In this document: piece after piece, positions 51,188 to 60,207 of the stretch
How positions within the stretch are numbered: the stretch's first letter is position 1
Layout: the number at the start of each line of letters is the position of its first letter
DNA from: JAFGGG01 sp964638895
GTDB taxonomy: Bacteria; Spirochaetota; Spirochaetia; SZUA-6; RPPD01
Direction of reading: 5' to 3'
NCBI GenBank assembly: GCA_964638895.1
Contig: CAZWYY010000001.1
Location: 1 to 64,000 of the forward strand
Length of the DNA stretch: 64,000 nucleotides
Translations under genes and position numbers: made by a program
Notes under the pieces: generated by a model
Seen by the model: only the letters and a program-made list of their open reading frames with translations
The model's database searches: none
What the model was told of the DNA's origin: nothing

Positions 51188-51430
51188 ATGAAAGCAGTTA
51201 CGTTTTGTAAGCATTGCGGAAATATTTTAAATGTGGCTTTCAATTTTTGTCCTTTTTGCGGGATTCCCAAAAAGAATCCGGTTACAATGGAAGAGATAGT
51301 GAACAAATCCATGCATCAGTTAAAAGAAAAAAGTAAAACAAACTATCTGAAAAGACTGGATCATCTTGAAAAACAGCTTTGCACTCTTGAGAAAGAGCTG
51401 GATTCGATCATCATTCATATCAAACAATAA
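51188..51430 (+). CDS. Small zinc-ribbon / coiled-coil protein
   Basis: An 80-residue protein. Residues 7-25 form a zinc ribbon with two knuckles (CKHCGNIL and CPFCGIPK). The rest (about 30-80) is a charged helix predicted to be a coiled coil (LKRLDHLEKQLCTLEKELDSI). This is the double-zinc-ribbon plus helix form seen in many small regulators and assembly factors, but no function can be assigned. It lies just before the large deacetylase-like gene and could be its operon partner. The -10 of a promoter is nine bases upstream, so translation may start on a leaderless message. Confidence 0.75.
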   Translation: MKAVTFCKHCGNILNVAFNFCPFCGIPKKNPVTMEEIVNKSMHQLKEKSKTNYLKRLDHLEKQLCTLEKELDSIIIHIKQ

Positions 51431-51469
51431 TAAGTTTTTTCTGCCGGACTGCCGAATATTACAAAGAGT

Positions 51470-53779
51470 ATGAACAGTAAACGCTCTTTTTTTACCAAAT
51501 GCCTTATATTACTCACGGCCATATATGGTCTTACGGGACCCGCCGCTTACGCGGACATTAGTTTTGCGGATTTGAAACTTTCAACCGGCAATACCCTGTT
51601 GTTCAAGGCGCAAACCGATTTTCCCGGCTTTGGGAATTATAGTACCCTGTTTATGAGTGATTTACGGCAAAAAACAATTACACAGCTTACATTCTTCCCT
51701 GAAAAAATAATGCTTTTGAACAATAACAGCGTGTTGCAGATTCAAAACAGGTTCGGCGTATTCAGAACCGAAGCGGGATTTAAGGACATTAAGGCGGTCA
51801 AGGTCTTTCCCGCCTTTGCCCAAGGGAATGAGATCGAAAGCGGCAAGATAAGTCCGGTAAAGGCGTCACCGGATGGGAGTTACGTGGTTTATTTCAAGCC
51901 CCTCTCCGCCGCGTTCGGCAACCTGATGCTCTACGATTTCGAGACCAATAAGGAAATCGTCGTTTCTCAGAATATCGAGTTGAATCTTACCCGACCTCCG
52001 GTGCACTGGTCCGCTGACTCGTTTTATTTTGTATACTGCAAGGAAAATAAAATCTATTATTTTTCCATTGAGCAGCTGCGTAAAAACCGCGTGATCGCGG
52101 AGACCTACAGAAATATCGCGGAGGGCGGTATTTCCAATGTCAATTGGGACAATCTGGGAAACCTGTATTACATACACGACACCCTGGTATACAGGCTTGC
52201 GGGCGGTGAGTTTTTTACCAGGGGGTTGTATATAAATTTCTTAAAGTTGGGAACCATCGTGGGAAAGATTCCCTTTCCCTTCGAAACCAACTTCGACAGC
52301 TTCCGAATTTCTCCGGACGGTAAAAAGATTCTGTATAATAAGGGCGGGAAAAACATCTTTCTCTACCTCTTGAACCCCCTCGATTCGCAGTACCAGGGGG
52401 CCATTACCAACCTGCCCTATCTTTACTTGCCGCAAAACGCCATGATTACTAAAATCATCTGGTCGGACGATGATTATATTACCCTGCTGGCCGAAAGACT
52501 GGAAAACGGCAAAACCAAAACCAGTCTTTACCGTATTGCAATCCCTATTCTGAATGAGAACAAGACTTTTGCTAAATTGAACATTGAGGATGTAAAGGAC
52601 ATGTTCCTTTCAAGCGACGGGAAAAAGATCGTTCTGTTGAAACAGGACACGCTGGAGGTCTACGATTACCGGAGATGGAACAAACTGCATGAAATCAGCC
52701 ATCCGCAGGTGCTGCAGGTGCTGTGGAAAACCGACTCCGAGTTGATAATCGCCGGGGCGTACTACATAGAGTTGTACAATATAAATACCAAAGCCCGGCA
52801 GTTCATCAGTCTTTCCCAGCCGGGGATTTTCGGCTTTTCTAAAACCGATAATCTTATTCTTACCAAAATAGATGCCGAGGTCTACAGCACCCCTGTGAAT
52901 GAGGTTTCATGGCAGAACGCAAACGAGTATAACACGGCCGAAGCCCAGGTGGCCGGTGAAGATTATAGGGTCTATATAGAGAAGGTTGAATACGGAAACT
53001 ATAAAAATATGATCATGGTACGCGACCTTAAAGGTCTTACCACCGTAACCCTTTTCCCTTTCAAAGAATTCATTTATGAAAGTTACCCGGAAAAGGAAAC
53101 ACCCATCGACTTTACCTTCTTTAATCACGGCTCCCGCATCAGGCGCAGGGAGGTCGCCCTGGTGTTTAACGCCATCGATTCTATTGAGGGGCTGCACCAG
53201 GTACTCAAAACCCTGTCACAGTACGGGCTGCGCTGTACTTTTTTCTTAAACGGCGAGTTTATCCGGCGTTACCCGGACTCGGTCAGGGAGATTGCGGAAT
53301 CCGGTCATGAGGTGGGCTCGCTGTTTTACGCCTATTTTAATATGACCGACGCCCGTTTTCAGGTTGACGAAGAGTTTATCAAGAAAGGTCTGGCGCGCAA
53401 TGAGGATGAATACTACACGGTTTCCGGTAAGGAACTGTCCCTGCTTTGGCACGCCCCGTATTATTTTGTGAACTCCGAAATAATCAAGGCCTCCAAAGCC
53501 ATGAATTACGCCTATATCGGACGGGATATCGATACCCTGGACTGGGTAACCAAGAATGACAAGAACATCAGCTCCGGGATTTATTTTTCTTCCGCCGACC
53601 TGGTGGAACGTATCATGAAGATGAAGAAACCCGGTTCCATAATTCCCATACGCCTTGGGACCCCTGACGGTGGAAGGGACGATTACCTGTTTCAAAGGGT
53701 TGATATTCTCATTAACGCCCTGCTTAAGCGTGGGTACGAGGTCGTAACGGTCTCCACCCTCATGGAGCATGCAAAATAA
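51470..53779 (+). CDS. Beta-propeller protein with degenerate polysaccharide deacetylase domain
   Basis: A 769-residue exported protein (signal peptide ending near AYADIS). Residues of about 30-530 look like a TolB/WD-type beta propeller, with repeated segments such as KASPDGSYVVYFKP, HWSADSFYFVYCKENK and RISPDGKKILYNKGG. The last 220 residues have the NodB/polysaccharide-deacetylase frame (ALVFNAIDSIEG, GLRCTFFLNGEFIRRYP, SGHEVGSLFYAY). But the catalytic FDDG motif is FNAID and the metal histidines of the H-x-x-x-H motif are missing (LFYAYFN), so the domain has no visible zinc site. It probably binds glycan or protein rather than deacetylating. The ATG follows AAAGAG. Confidence 0.8.
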   Translation: MNSKRSFFTKCLILLTAIYGLTGPAAYADISFADLKLSTGNTLLFKAQTDFPGFGNYSTLFMSDLRQKTITQLTFFPEKIMLLNNNSVLQIQNRFGVFRTEAGFKDIKAVKVFPAFAQGNEIESGKISPVKASPDGSYVVYFKPLSAAFGNLMLYDFETNKEIVVSQNIELNLTRPPVHWSADSFYFVYCKENKIYYFSIEQLRKNRVIAETYRNIAEGGISNVNWDNLGNLYYIHDTLVYRLAGGEFFTRGLYINFLKLGTIVGKIPFPFETNFDSFRISPDGKKILYNKGGKNIFLYLLNPLDSQYQGAITNLPYLYLPQNAMITKIIWSDDDYITLLAERLENGKTKTSLYRIAIPILNENKTFAKLNIEDVKDMFLSSDGKKIVLLKQDTLEVYDYRRWNKLHEISHPQVLQVLWKTDSELIIAGAYYIELYNINTKARQFISLSQPGIFGFSKTDNLILTKIDAEVYSTPVNEVSWQNANEYNTAEAQVAGEDYRVYIEKVEYGNYKNMIMVRDLKGLTTVTLFPFKEFIYESYPEKETPIDFTFFNHGSRIRRREVALVFNAIDSIEGLHQVLKTLSQYGLRCTFFLNGEFIRRYPDSVREIAESGHEVGSLFYAYFNMTDARFQVDEEFIKKGLARNEDEYYTVSGKELSLLWHAPYYFVNSEIIKASKAMNYAYIGRDIDTLDWVTKNDKNISSGIYFSSADLVERIMKMKKPGSIIPIRLGTPDGGRDDYLFQRVDILINALLKRGYEVVTVSTLMEHAK

Positions 53780-53913
53780 AAAATATTTTAACCAAAATCT
53801 ATTGCAAAAGTTAGAGAAATTCGTAGATTTATACAGGAAGAGCCTTAAGTTAAAAATGGGCGGTGTCGATATATTAAATGGCAAGGAAGCCTTTTAAGGG
53901 AGGAAACAAGACC

Positions 53914-54342
53914 TTGAACAAGATGGATCCTATTCATTCCTACAAGGAAACGCAGATTAAGACCGCAACGCCCGCCAAACTCATCCTTATGCTTTATGAT
54001 GGGGCTATAAAGTACATAAACATGGCCGTGGAAAAAATAGATAAAAAGTACAAAGCCTACGATGAGGTAAGCAACCATATTATTCGTGCCCAGGATATCG
54101 TAACCGAACTGATTGTCTCGATCAATTTTGAGAAGGGCGGAGAGATCGCCAAAAACCTGTTCAGCCTGTATATGTATATGAACCGCAGGTTGCTTGAGGC
54201 GAATATCAAAAAGAACAGCACGGTGCTTGAAGAAGTAAAAAAACTGCTGGTTGAGCTTCGTTCAGCCTGGGCCGAGATCGCAAACAAAGCGGGCGCCGAG
54301 TCGAATCAAAGTAACACCTCCAGTATAAATATCGCCGGGTAA
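53914..54342 (+). CDS. fliS: Flagellin export chaperone FliS
   Basis: A 142-residue all-helical protein of the FliS family, which caps the flagellin C-terminus in the cytosol until export. The typical text is HSYKETQIKTATPAKLILMLYDGAIKYI near the start and RAQDIVTELIVSINFEKGGEIAKNLFSLYMYMNRRLLEANIKK (in two halves) in the core. The start is uncertain: an ATG at 53878 has no ribosome site, while TTG 53914 follows AAGGGAGG and gives MNKMDPIHSYKE; ATG 53923 is another option. It is followed by an FlgN-like gene and then polA. Its presence implies a flagellate cell. Confidence 0.9.
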   Translation: MNKMDPIHSYKETQIKTATPAKLILMLYDGAIKYINMAVEKIDKKYKAYDEVSNHIIRAQDIVTELIVSINFEKGGEIAKNLFSLYMYMNRRLLEANIKKNSTVLEEVKKLLVELRSAWAEIANKAGAESNQSNTSSINIAG

Positions 54343-54366
54343 CGTAAGGCATGATAATGTAAGACA

Positions 54367-54825
54367 ATGACGCATACTCCCCAAAGCCAAGCAAAAACAA
54401 CCATTGTTGAGAACCTTAAAAACATGCTTTTAAACCAACAGCAGAATATGCGGGATTACCTTGTTCTGTTGAAAAACGAGAAGACCGCGATTTTAAAGAC
54501 GGATCTTGATAAGATTGCATTGTACACCGAACTTGAAGGCCGGCATAATACGGCCATAACATCCGGGGCCAAGGCGCTTCTCAGTTGGAGTTTAAAGTAT
54601 CAAAAGGAGGTTGCCCCGGCCGTCCGTGAGATCGAGGGACTCCGGGCCGGATTGGAGGCCCTACGCCAAAAAGCCCTTAAGGCCAACCTGGAGAATAAAA
54701 ATCTGCTTAAAGAAAAACTCCAAGCCATAAAGAAGGAAATAGACGCTTTACCTTTCAGGAACTATATTGTAAGCTCACCGTACAAAAAAATCGGAAAACC
54801 GAATTTTATAGATATTTCTTCATGA
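54367..54825 (+). CDS. FlgN-like flagellar chaperone
   Basis: A 152-residue, helix-rich protein with long amphipathic helices (LKNMLLNQQQNMRDYLVLLKN at the start, then LEALRQKALKANLENKNLLKEKL). Length, helical content and position directly after fliS match FlgN, the chaperone of hook-associated proteins FlgK and FlgL, though sequence similarity in this family is weak. The C-terminal SSPYKKIGKPNFIDISS resembles the tail of several spirochaete FlgN-like proteins. Its stop overlaps the polA start (ATGA), so it is translationally coupled to DNA polymerase I. Confidence 0.65.
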   Translation: MTHTPQSQAKTTIVENLKNMLLNQQQNMRDYLVLLKNEKTAILKTDLDKIALYTELEGRHNTAITSGAKALLSWSLKYQKEVAPAVREIEGLRAGLEALRQKALKANLENKNLLKEKLQAIKKEIDALPFRNYIVSSPYKKIGKPNFIDISS

Positions 54826-57524
54826 TTAAAGCGCTGTATTTAATCGACGGTTATAACCTCATTTACCAGGCGTACTACGCCTTTAAAAACAGGCCGCTTT
54901 ATACTCCGGACGGCAGAAACTCATCCGCGGTATTCGGATTCTTCCGCTTCTTTTTCGCCCTGACACGGGAACGCCATCCCTCTCACCTGGCGGTTATCCT
55001 GGATTCCAAGACCGAAAACTTTCGTCATAAGGAATACCCCGCGTATAAGGCCCAACGGGACGCCACGCCTGAGGAGCTTCATCTGCAGATAGACACGATT
55101 GAGGAAATCCTTACGGCACTGGAAATATCCGTGCTGCGCTGCGAAGGCTATGAGGCCGATGATATTATCGCCACCCTGGCCCTGGAGTGCGGAAAACAGG
55201 GGTTCCCCTGTTTTATCGTATCCAAGGACAAGGATATCCTGCAGGTTGTGGGAGACCGGGTGATGGTGCTGCGCCAGCAGAAAGGTCGGGGAATTTTTGA
55301 AGAATGGGGTAAGGAAGAGGTGTATGCCAAAATGGGGGTGTATCCCGGCCAGATAAGGGATTTTTTGGCCCTGACCGGTGACCAGTCCGATAACATTCCC
55401 GGCGTGCAGGGCATCGGTCCCAAATCCGCGCAGAAGCTGCTCGCACAGTTCGGAAGCTTTGACCGGATTTATGAGAAAATAGACGAGGTTACCCCGGAAA
55501 CCCAGAGACGGAAATTGCTTGAGTCAAGGCAGCAGGCCGAGCTGAGCAGAAAACTGGTAACCCTGCACACGGACGTGCCCGTGGACAGGGATGTGGAACG
55601 TCTTGAGCTTGCCTCCCTCAATGTGGACGCGGCCATCCCACTTTTTGTCGAACAGGGCATGAAAACCCTTGTTCAGGAGCTGGGCGGGGATGCGGAACAG
55701 GTGTCCGAGCTTACCAGCACAAAACCGGAAACCTACACGACCGTCACCACCGAGACGGAACTGGATCAATGGGTCGGTGAGGCGGCACGCGCGGGCATAT
55801 TCGCTTTTGATGTTGAGACCGACAGCAAGAACGATATGCTGGCCGTACCCATAGGGTTTTCCCTCTGCCCCGCCTCCGGAAAGGCCTGTTATATTCCCGT
55901 CAAGGCGCATGATGTCACGGTGCTGCCCGCGGAAACGGTCAAGGCAAGGTTAAAGGAACTTCTAGAGAACCCGAAACACAAAGTAATCGGACAAAACATC
56001 AAATACGATTACAAGGTGTTAACGCGCTGGGGGGTCACCATAGGGCAGGTGTTCTTTGATACCATGATCGCGGCCTGGGTGCTGGAAAGCGGAAGCATGA
56101 GCGCCTACGGTATCGATAAGCTTGCCGAGAAATACCTGGGCCACAACACCATCAAATACACGGATCTTATTGAAAAAAAGAGCGGGAAACTGCTGTCCGA
56201 TATTGATATAAGCAGGGCGACCGATTATGCGGCAGAGGACGCGGATATCACCTACAGGCTGTACCTGTGTTTTACGGAGTTGTTGCAGCAGGCGGGATTG
56301 GAATCCGTTTTTTATACGGTTGAGATGCCGATTATACGGGTGTTGGCTGAAATGGAGTTGAAGGGAATCCGGATATTACCGCAAAAACTGAAAAATTTAA
56401 GCAAACAGTATGAGGCCGACATGAGCGAACTGGAGCGGGAGGTGTATACCCTGTGCGGCAGGGAGTTTAACCTGAACTCCACCAAACAGCTGCAGGAGGT
56501 CTTGTTTGCGGAGCGGAAACTGAAGCCGGTAAAAAAAACAAAGACGGGGTACTCCACCGATACCCAGGTGCTGGAGATACTGGCCGCCGGTACGGAGGAC
56601 CCGGTGCCGCGCAAGATGCTGGAACACCGCTCCCTGGCCAAGCTAAAAAACACCTACCTGGACACCCTGCCCGGGTTGATCAACCCACAGACGGGGAGGA
56701 TTCATACCCAGTTCATCCAGACCGGAACATCAACCGGCCGGCTTTCCAGCAAGGACCCCAACCTGCAGAATATCCCCATCAGGGACGAGGAGGGCCGTAA
56801 AATCAGGGAGGCCTTTGTGCCGGCCGCGGGTTGTGTTTTTTTAAGCGCGGATTACTCCCAGATTGAGCTGGCCGTACTGGCCCACGTGGCCGACGACGCC
56901 CTGCTGATCCAGGCCTTTAACGAGGGCAGGGACGTGCATACCGAAACCGCCGCCATTATTTTCAATACAGGGCGCGAACAGGTAAGCCCCGAGCAGCGCA
57001 GGGTGGGAAAGACCATCAACTTCGGGGTGATATACGGCATGTCGTCATTCAGACTGGCCAGGGATCTGAAACTCAGTAAGAAGGACGCGGAGGATTTTAT
57101 AAATTATTATTTTGCGAAATTCAGCGGCGTGCGCGCATATATAGATGAAACCGTCAAATCGGCCGAGCGGTCAGGGTATGTAAAAACCCTTATGGGCAGA
57201 AGAAGGGAGATCCTTAATATCAACAGCAAGAACCGAATGGAGAAAATGGCCGCCCGACGCATAGCGGTAAACACCACGATCCAGGGCAGCGCCGCCGACA
57301 TCGTCAAGTGCGCTATGCGTGATATCGCGGCTGAGCTTTCCCGGAACAGGCTGGAGACCTCCCTGATCCTCCAGGTTCATGATGAGCTTATCTTTGAGGT
57401 GCCGGAACCGGAATTTGCCCGGGTAGAGCCCCTGGTAAAGAATGTAATGGAGAACATAGTCAAACTCAAGGTCAGGCTCAAGGTGAATATCGAAAAGGGT
57501 GAGAGCTGGGGAAACATACACTAA
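54822..57524 (+). CDS. polA: DNA polymerase I
   Basis: A 900-residue polymerase with three active-looking domains. The 5' nuclease (1-290) has LIDGYNLIYQAYYA, VILDSKTENFRH and VSKDKDILQVV. The 3'-5' proofreading exonuclease (about 305-490) keeps its acidic residues: FDVETDSKN (Exo I), GQNIKYDYKVL (Exo II) and YAAEDADITYRL (Exo III). The polymerase has motif A SADYSQIELAVLAHVA, motif B RRVGKTINFGVIYGMS and motif C LQVHDELIFE. It fills gaps and removes primers. The ATG overlaps the flgN-like stop; coaE begins two bases after its stop. Confidence 0.97.
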   Translation: MIKALYLIDGYNLIYQAYYAFKNRPLYTPDGRNSSAVFGFFRFFFALTRERHPSHLAVILDSKTENFRHKEYPAYKAQRDATPEELHLQIDTIEEILTALEISVLRCEGYEADDIIATLALECGKQGFPCFIVSKDKDILQVVGDRVMVLRQQKGRGIFEEWGKEEVYAKMGVYPGQIRDFLALTGDQSDNIPGVQGIGPKSAQKLLAQFGSFDRIYEKIDEVTPETQRRKLLESRQQAELSRKLVTLHTDVPVDRDVERLELASLNVDAAIPLFVEQGMKTLVQELGGDAEQVSELTSTKPETYTTVTTETELDQWVGEAARAGIFAFDVETDSKNDMLAVPIGFSLCPASGKACYIPVKAHDVTVLPAETVKARLKELLENPKHKVIGQNIKYDYKVLTRWGVTIGQVFFDTMIAAWVLESGSMSAYGIDKLAEKYLGHNTIKYTDLIEKKSGKLLSDIDISRATDYAAEDADITYRLYLCFTELLQQAGLESVFYTVEMPIIRVLAEMELKGIRILPQKLKNLSKQYEADMSELEREVYTLCGREFNLNSTKQLQEVLFAERKLKPVKKTKTGYSTDTQVLEILAAGTEDPVPRKMLEHRSLAKLKNTYLDTLPGLINPQTGRIHTQFIQTGTSTGRLSSKDPNLQNIPIRDEEGRKIREAFVPAAGCVFLSADYSQIELAVLAHVADDALLIQAFNEGRDVHTETAAIIFNTGREQVSPEQRRVGKTINFGVIYGMSSFRLARDLKLSKKDAEDFINYYFAKFSGVRAYIDETVKSAERSGYVKTLMGRRREILNINSKNRMEKMAARRIAVNTTIQGSAADIVKCAMRDIAAELSRNRLETSLILQVHDELIFEVPEPEFARVEPLVKNVMENIVKLKVRLKVNIEKGESWGNIH

Positions 57525-57526
57525 CC

Positions 57527-58114
57527 ATGGTAATCGGTGTTACGGGGAAATATTGTGCGGGCAAAAACACGGTGGTAAAGATCCTTAAGACCTACAGCCT
57601 TCCGGAAATAGACGTGGATGCCGTGGGCCATGAGGTACTGGAGCAGGAAAAACAGGCTGTCGCTGCCGAGTTCGGCCCTTCGATTATCGGCCCGGCGGGC
57701 AAGATCGATAGGCGCAGGCTGGGCGACATGGTATTTGCCCGCAAAAAGCATATGCGCCGCCTTGAGAAGATCCTGCATCCCCTGATGAAGGTCCGCATCC
57801 GGCGTTTTGTCGACGCCCATAAGGACGGATGTGTGATTAATGCGGCGCTGCTGTTTAAATTGGACCTTCATTCCCTGTGTGATTTTGTGATCATGGTGAA
57901 GGCCCGGTTTTTTACCCGCCTACGCAGGGCGGTACACAGGGACCGCCTGGGTTTCGGACGGGCGCTGCAAAGATTTTTTGCCCAGGGTCAAATCTTCCCT
58001 AAATTAACACGGCCGGCGGTCGATATTTATTATGTATACAATAACGGCGGCGTGGAAGGGCTTAAAAAAAGGATTGCCGGGCTTGTAGCGCAAAGGAATC
58101 GAACGGAAGGGTAA
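57527..58114 (+). CDS. coaE: Dephospho-CoA kinase
   Basis: A 195-residue enzyme for the last step of coenzyme A synthesis, phosphorylating dephospho-CoA on its ribose 3' hydroxyl. The P-loop is GVTGKYCAGKNTV, a spirochaete-type variant of the usual GLTGGIGSGKST, with Asn in place of Ser/Thr. Other CoaE text is EIDVDAVGHEVLE, KIDRRRLGDMVFA and LEKILHPLMKVRIRRF. The central CVINAALLFKLDLHSLCDFVIMV strand region is divided by the usual nucleotide-lid helices. It follows polA by two bases and lies in the same transcript. Confidence 0.9.
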   Translation: MVIGVTGKYCAGKNTVVKILKTYSLPEIDVDAVGHEVLEQEKQAVAAEFGPSIIGPAGKIDRRRLGDMVFARKKHMRRLEKILHPLMKVRIRRFVDAHKDGCVINAALLFKLDLHSLCDFVIMVKARFFTRLRRAVHRDRLGFGRALQRFFAQGQIFPKLTRPAVDIYYVYNNGGVEGLKKRIAGLVAQRNRTEG

Positions 58115-58119
58115 AAGAA

Positions 58120-58800
58120 ATGGAAAATCAAAAAATAATCTGGATTATCCTGTCGGTTACGGTGGCTGCGATCATTGTTCTCTTGGGCGGGCTGGTGTTA
58201 CTTAAGGATGAGAGACTGACCGTGCAAACCGAGGAGAGTGCGGGAATTAATAACCCCATGTCACGTATTAATGCGGAAAGTTACGCGTTTGATTATACGC
58301 GGGAGAACTACCCCCTAAGCGGACTGGAGCCGACCCTTGAGGAAGAGAATATAACCTCGGAAAAGGAGGTTATAGGGGAGGCGGAAGAAACCCACGTAAA
58401 AAAAGAGCCGGAAGGTACGGCCGGGGAGGCCAAGGAAGAAAAGGAAAAACCTAAGGTAACACAGCCCAAACCCCGCAATAAAAACGCCTCTTACGCGCCC
58501 GAAACCTCAGGTCAGCCCGCCAAAACCCGTACCGTGCTGGTAAAGGAATATTGGATCCAGGCCGGATCTTATCAGGACAGGAGCAAGGCGGAACTACTCA
58601 ACGATACGCTGTCCGCGAAGGGGCTTCCCGGCAGGATACTGACAAAAGATGTGAACGGACAAACCTTTTTCCGGGTCCGTATAGGACCTTACAGCATAAA
58701 AAAAGAGGCGGAAAAGTTTTTAACCTGGATTAAAGTCCTTAAAGGGATGGAAAACAGTTATATATCCGAGGTAGCGGTAAAAAGAAAAGCAGTCAATTAA
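58120..58800 (+). CDS. SPOR-domain membrane protein
   Basis: A 226-residue protein with a cytoplasmic stub, one transmembrane helix (IIWIILSVTVAAIIVLLGGLV), a long Glu/Lys-rich periplasmic linker (about 70-140), and a C-terminal SPOR domain (about 147-220: YWIQAGSYQDRSKAELLNDTL, then FRVRIGPYSIKKEAEKFL). SPOR domains bind denuded glycan strands at the division septum. The layout is that of FtsN or DedD-like proteins, so a cell-division or septal peptidoglycan role is likely. It starts five bases after coaE. Confidence 0.9.
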   Translation: MENQKIIWIILSVTVAAIIVLLGGLVLLKDERLTVQTEESAGINNPMSRINAESYAFDYTRENYPLSGLEPTLEEENITSEKEVIGEAEETHVKKEPEGTAGEAKEEKEKPKVTQPKPRNKNASYAPETSGQPAKTRTVLVKEYWIQAGSYQDRSKAELLNDTLSAKGLPGRILTKDVNGQTFFRVRIGPYSIKKEAEKFLTWIKVLKGMENSYISEVAVKRKAVN

Positions 58801-58863
58801 CCAACAGTCAATCTGGCAAGCCGACATCAAATCCACTATAATAAAATCAACCTGGAGAATGAT

Positions 58864-60186
58864 ATGCACTCCCAATGGAACGAGGTTGAGTTAAAATTAC
58901 ATGAGGATGCCCTGGTGCTTCAGACCACGCTGGACATTCTGGCGCATGATAGCAGGAACCTTTTTGCCAATATTTTTGCCCTCCTGCCGGACCTGCCGGA
59001 CAACAGTGTATCCAAGACACTGCATAAACATATAAGCGAGCTGTATAATCTTATTTCCGAGGCCCTGGGGTACATCAGTTTTGAGAAAAGGATATTTTCC
59101 CTTGTTGATATGATCGAATCCATTTCTCTTGATAAAAACCGGACACCATTGGTCTCGTACGACAGAATAGAGTTCAGCTACAGGTCGCGCAAGCTGTTTT
59201 TTATTGAAACCGGCCGTGTTTTCAAAAACGTGCTGTATAATGTCATTGAAAACGCCTTAAAGTACTCTGATGAAAAAAGCAAGGTATTGATCCGCCTGGA
59301 ACGCGCAGCCAAGGATATCCGCATAGCCGTAATGGATTCGGGTATGGGTATCCCGGACAAGGAGAAAGCAAGGATTTTTGAGCGGTCCTACCGGATCAAG
59401 TCCGTGAAAGGCATAGAGGGTTCCGGAAAAGGCCTGTGGATTGTGAAGAACATTGTAAATAAGGAGGGCGGCAGTATTTTGGTGGGGGACAACCCGGGCG
59501 GAGGAACCATCATGACCATTGCCGTACCAGCGTTTCATATGGACAGCTTAAGCGACGGTTTTCATAAGCTTGAGGAATGGTATGGGCTGTCACCCGAGGA
59601 CATAGAAGAAAAAGCGAGGGTCATCGCGAAAATCCTGGAGATTGAGTTTCCTGATCTGGAGCAGGACATGGATTCCCTGGTATTTGCCAACCTTCTTGAC
59701 CAACTGAGGGGGGAATGCACCAAACAGGAGACCGGCAGGGTATGGTTGAGGCTGAACGATTTTAAACTGAAGAATCCCCGCGGTACATCCGTGTTGCTGG
59801 CGGATGATTCGCTTTATGTGCATTACAAGACCGCGCCCGCCCTGGTAAACGAAGGATTTTGTATTATCGGGTATGCCCTAAACGGAAGAGAGGCGGTAAG
59901 AAAGTTCGCGAAGCATAAACCGGAGATAGTGATTATAGACATCACTATGCCGGTGATGTCCGGAATCGAGGCGGCTAAAAAAATCGCCGGGCTCGAGCCT
60001 AAGGCAAAATTCGTATTCTCAACCGCGCTGGGAAATGACAAGCTCGTCCTGGATGAGCTGGAAGCCGTCTTCCCAGCCGGGAATTACCGGGTTATCGTCA
60101 AACCCTTCAGGCCCGAAGAGCTGATATGTGTGCTTAATTCCTTTTCAGAAAAAGCCGCCACCGACGGCTACAGTAAACAAGTTTGA
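58864..60186 (+). CDS. Soluble histidine kinase-receiver hybrid
   Basis: A 440-residue protein with no signal peptide, membrane segment or sensor domain. A short helical dimer region carries His28 in LAHDSRNLF, an HDxxN-type box rather than the usual HExxTP. The HATPase domain (about 95-225) has the N box NVIENALKYS, G1 DSGMGIPD and G2 GSGKGLWIV. A linker of 80 residues leads to a C-terminal receiver (about 308-430) with Asp314/Asp315, phospho-acceptor Asp359 (IIDITMPVMSG) and Lys413. Phosphotransfer from His28 to Asp359 is expected, but the input and output are unknown. It is the last gene of the fliS-polA-coaE-SPOR row. Confidence 0.88.
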   Translation: MHSQWNEVELKLHEDALVLQTTLDILAHDSRNLFANIFALLPDLPDNSVSKTLHKHISELYNLISEALGYISFEKRIFSLVDMIESISLDKNRTPLVSYDRIEFSYRSRKLFFIETGRVFKNVLYNVIENALKYSDEKSKVLIRLERAAKDIRIAVMDSGMGIPDKEKARIFERSYRIKSVKGIEGSGKGLWIVKNIVNKEGGSILVGDNPGGGTIMTIAVPAFHMDSLSDGFHKLEEWYGLSPEDIEEKARVIAKILEIEFPDLEQDMDSLVFANLLDQLRGECTKQETGRVWLRLNDFKLKNPRGTSVLLADDSLYVHYKTAPALVNEGFCIIGYALNGREAVRKFAKHKPEIVIIDITMPVMSGIEAAKKIAGLEPKAKFVFSTALGNDKLVLDELEAVFPAGNYRVIVKPFRPEELICVLNSFSEKAATDGYSKQV

Positions 60187-60207
60187 GTAGAGGTCGGCGG
60201 CTTTTTC
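60148..60207. terminator. Bidirectional terminator shared by convergent genes
   Basis: GAAAAAGCCGCC (60148-60159) and GGCGGCTTTTTC (60196-60207) form a perfect 12-bp inverted repeat. The left arm lies inside the kinase coding sequence, and the right arm ends directly before the cobO stop codon. T-runs occur on both strands, so it should terminate both convergent transcripts. Confidence 0.75.
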
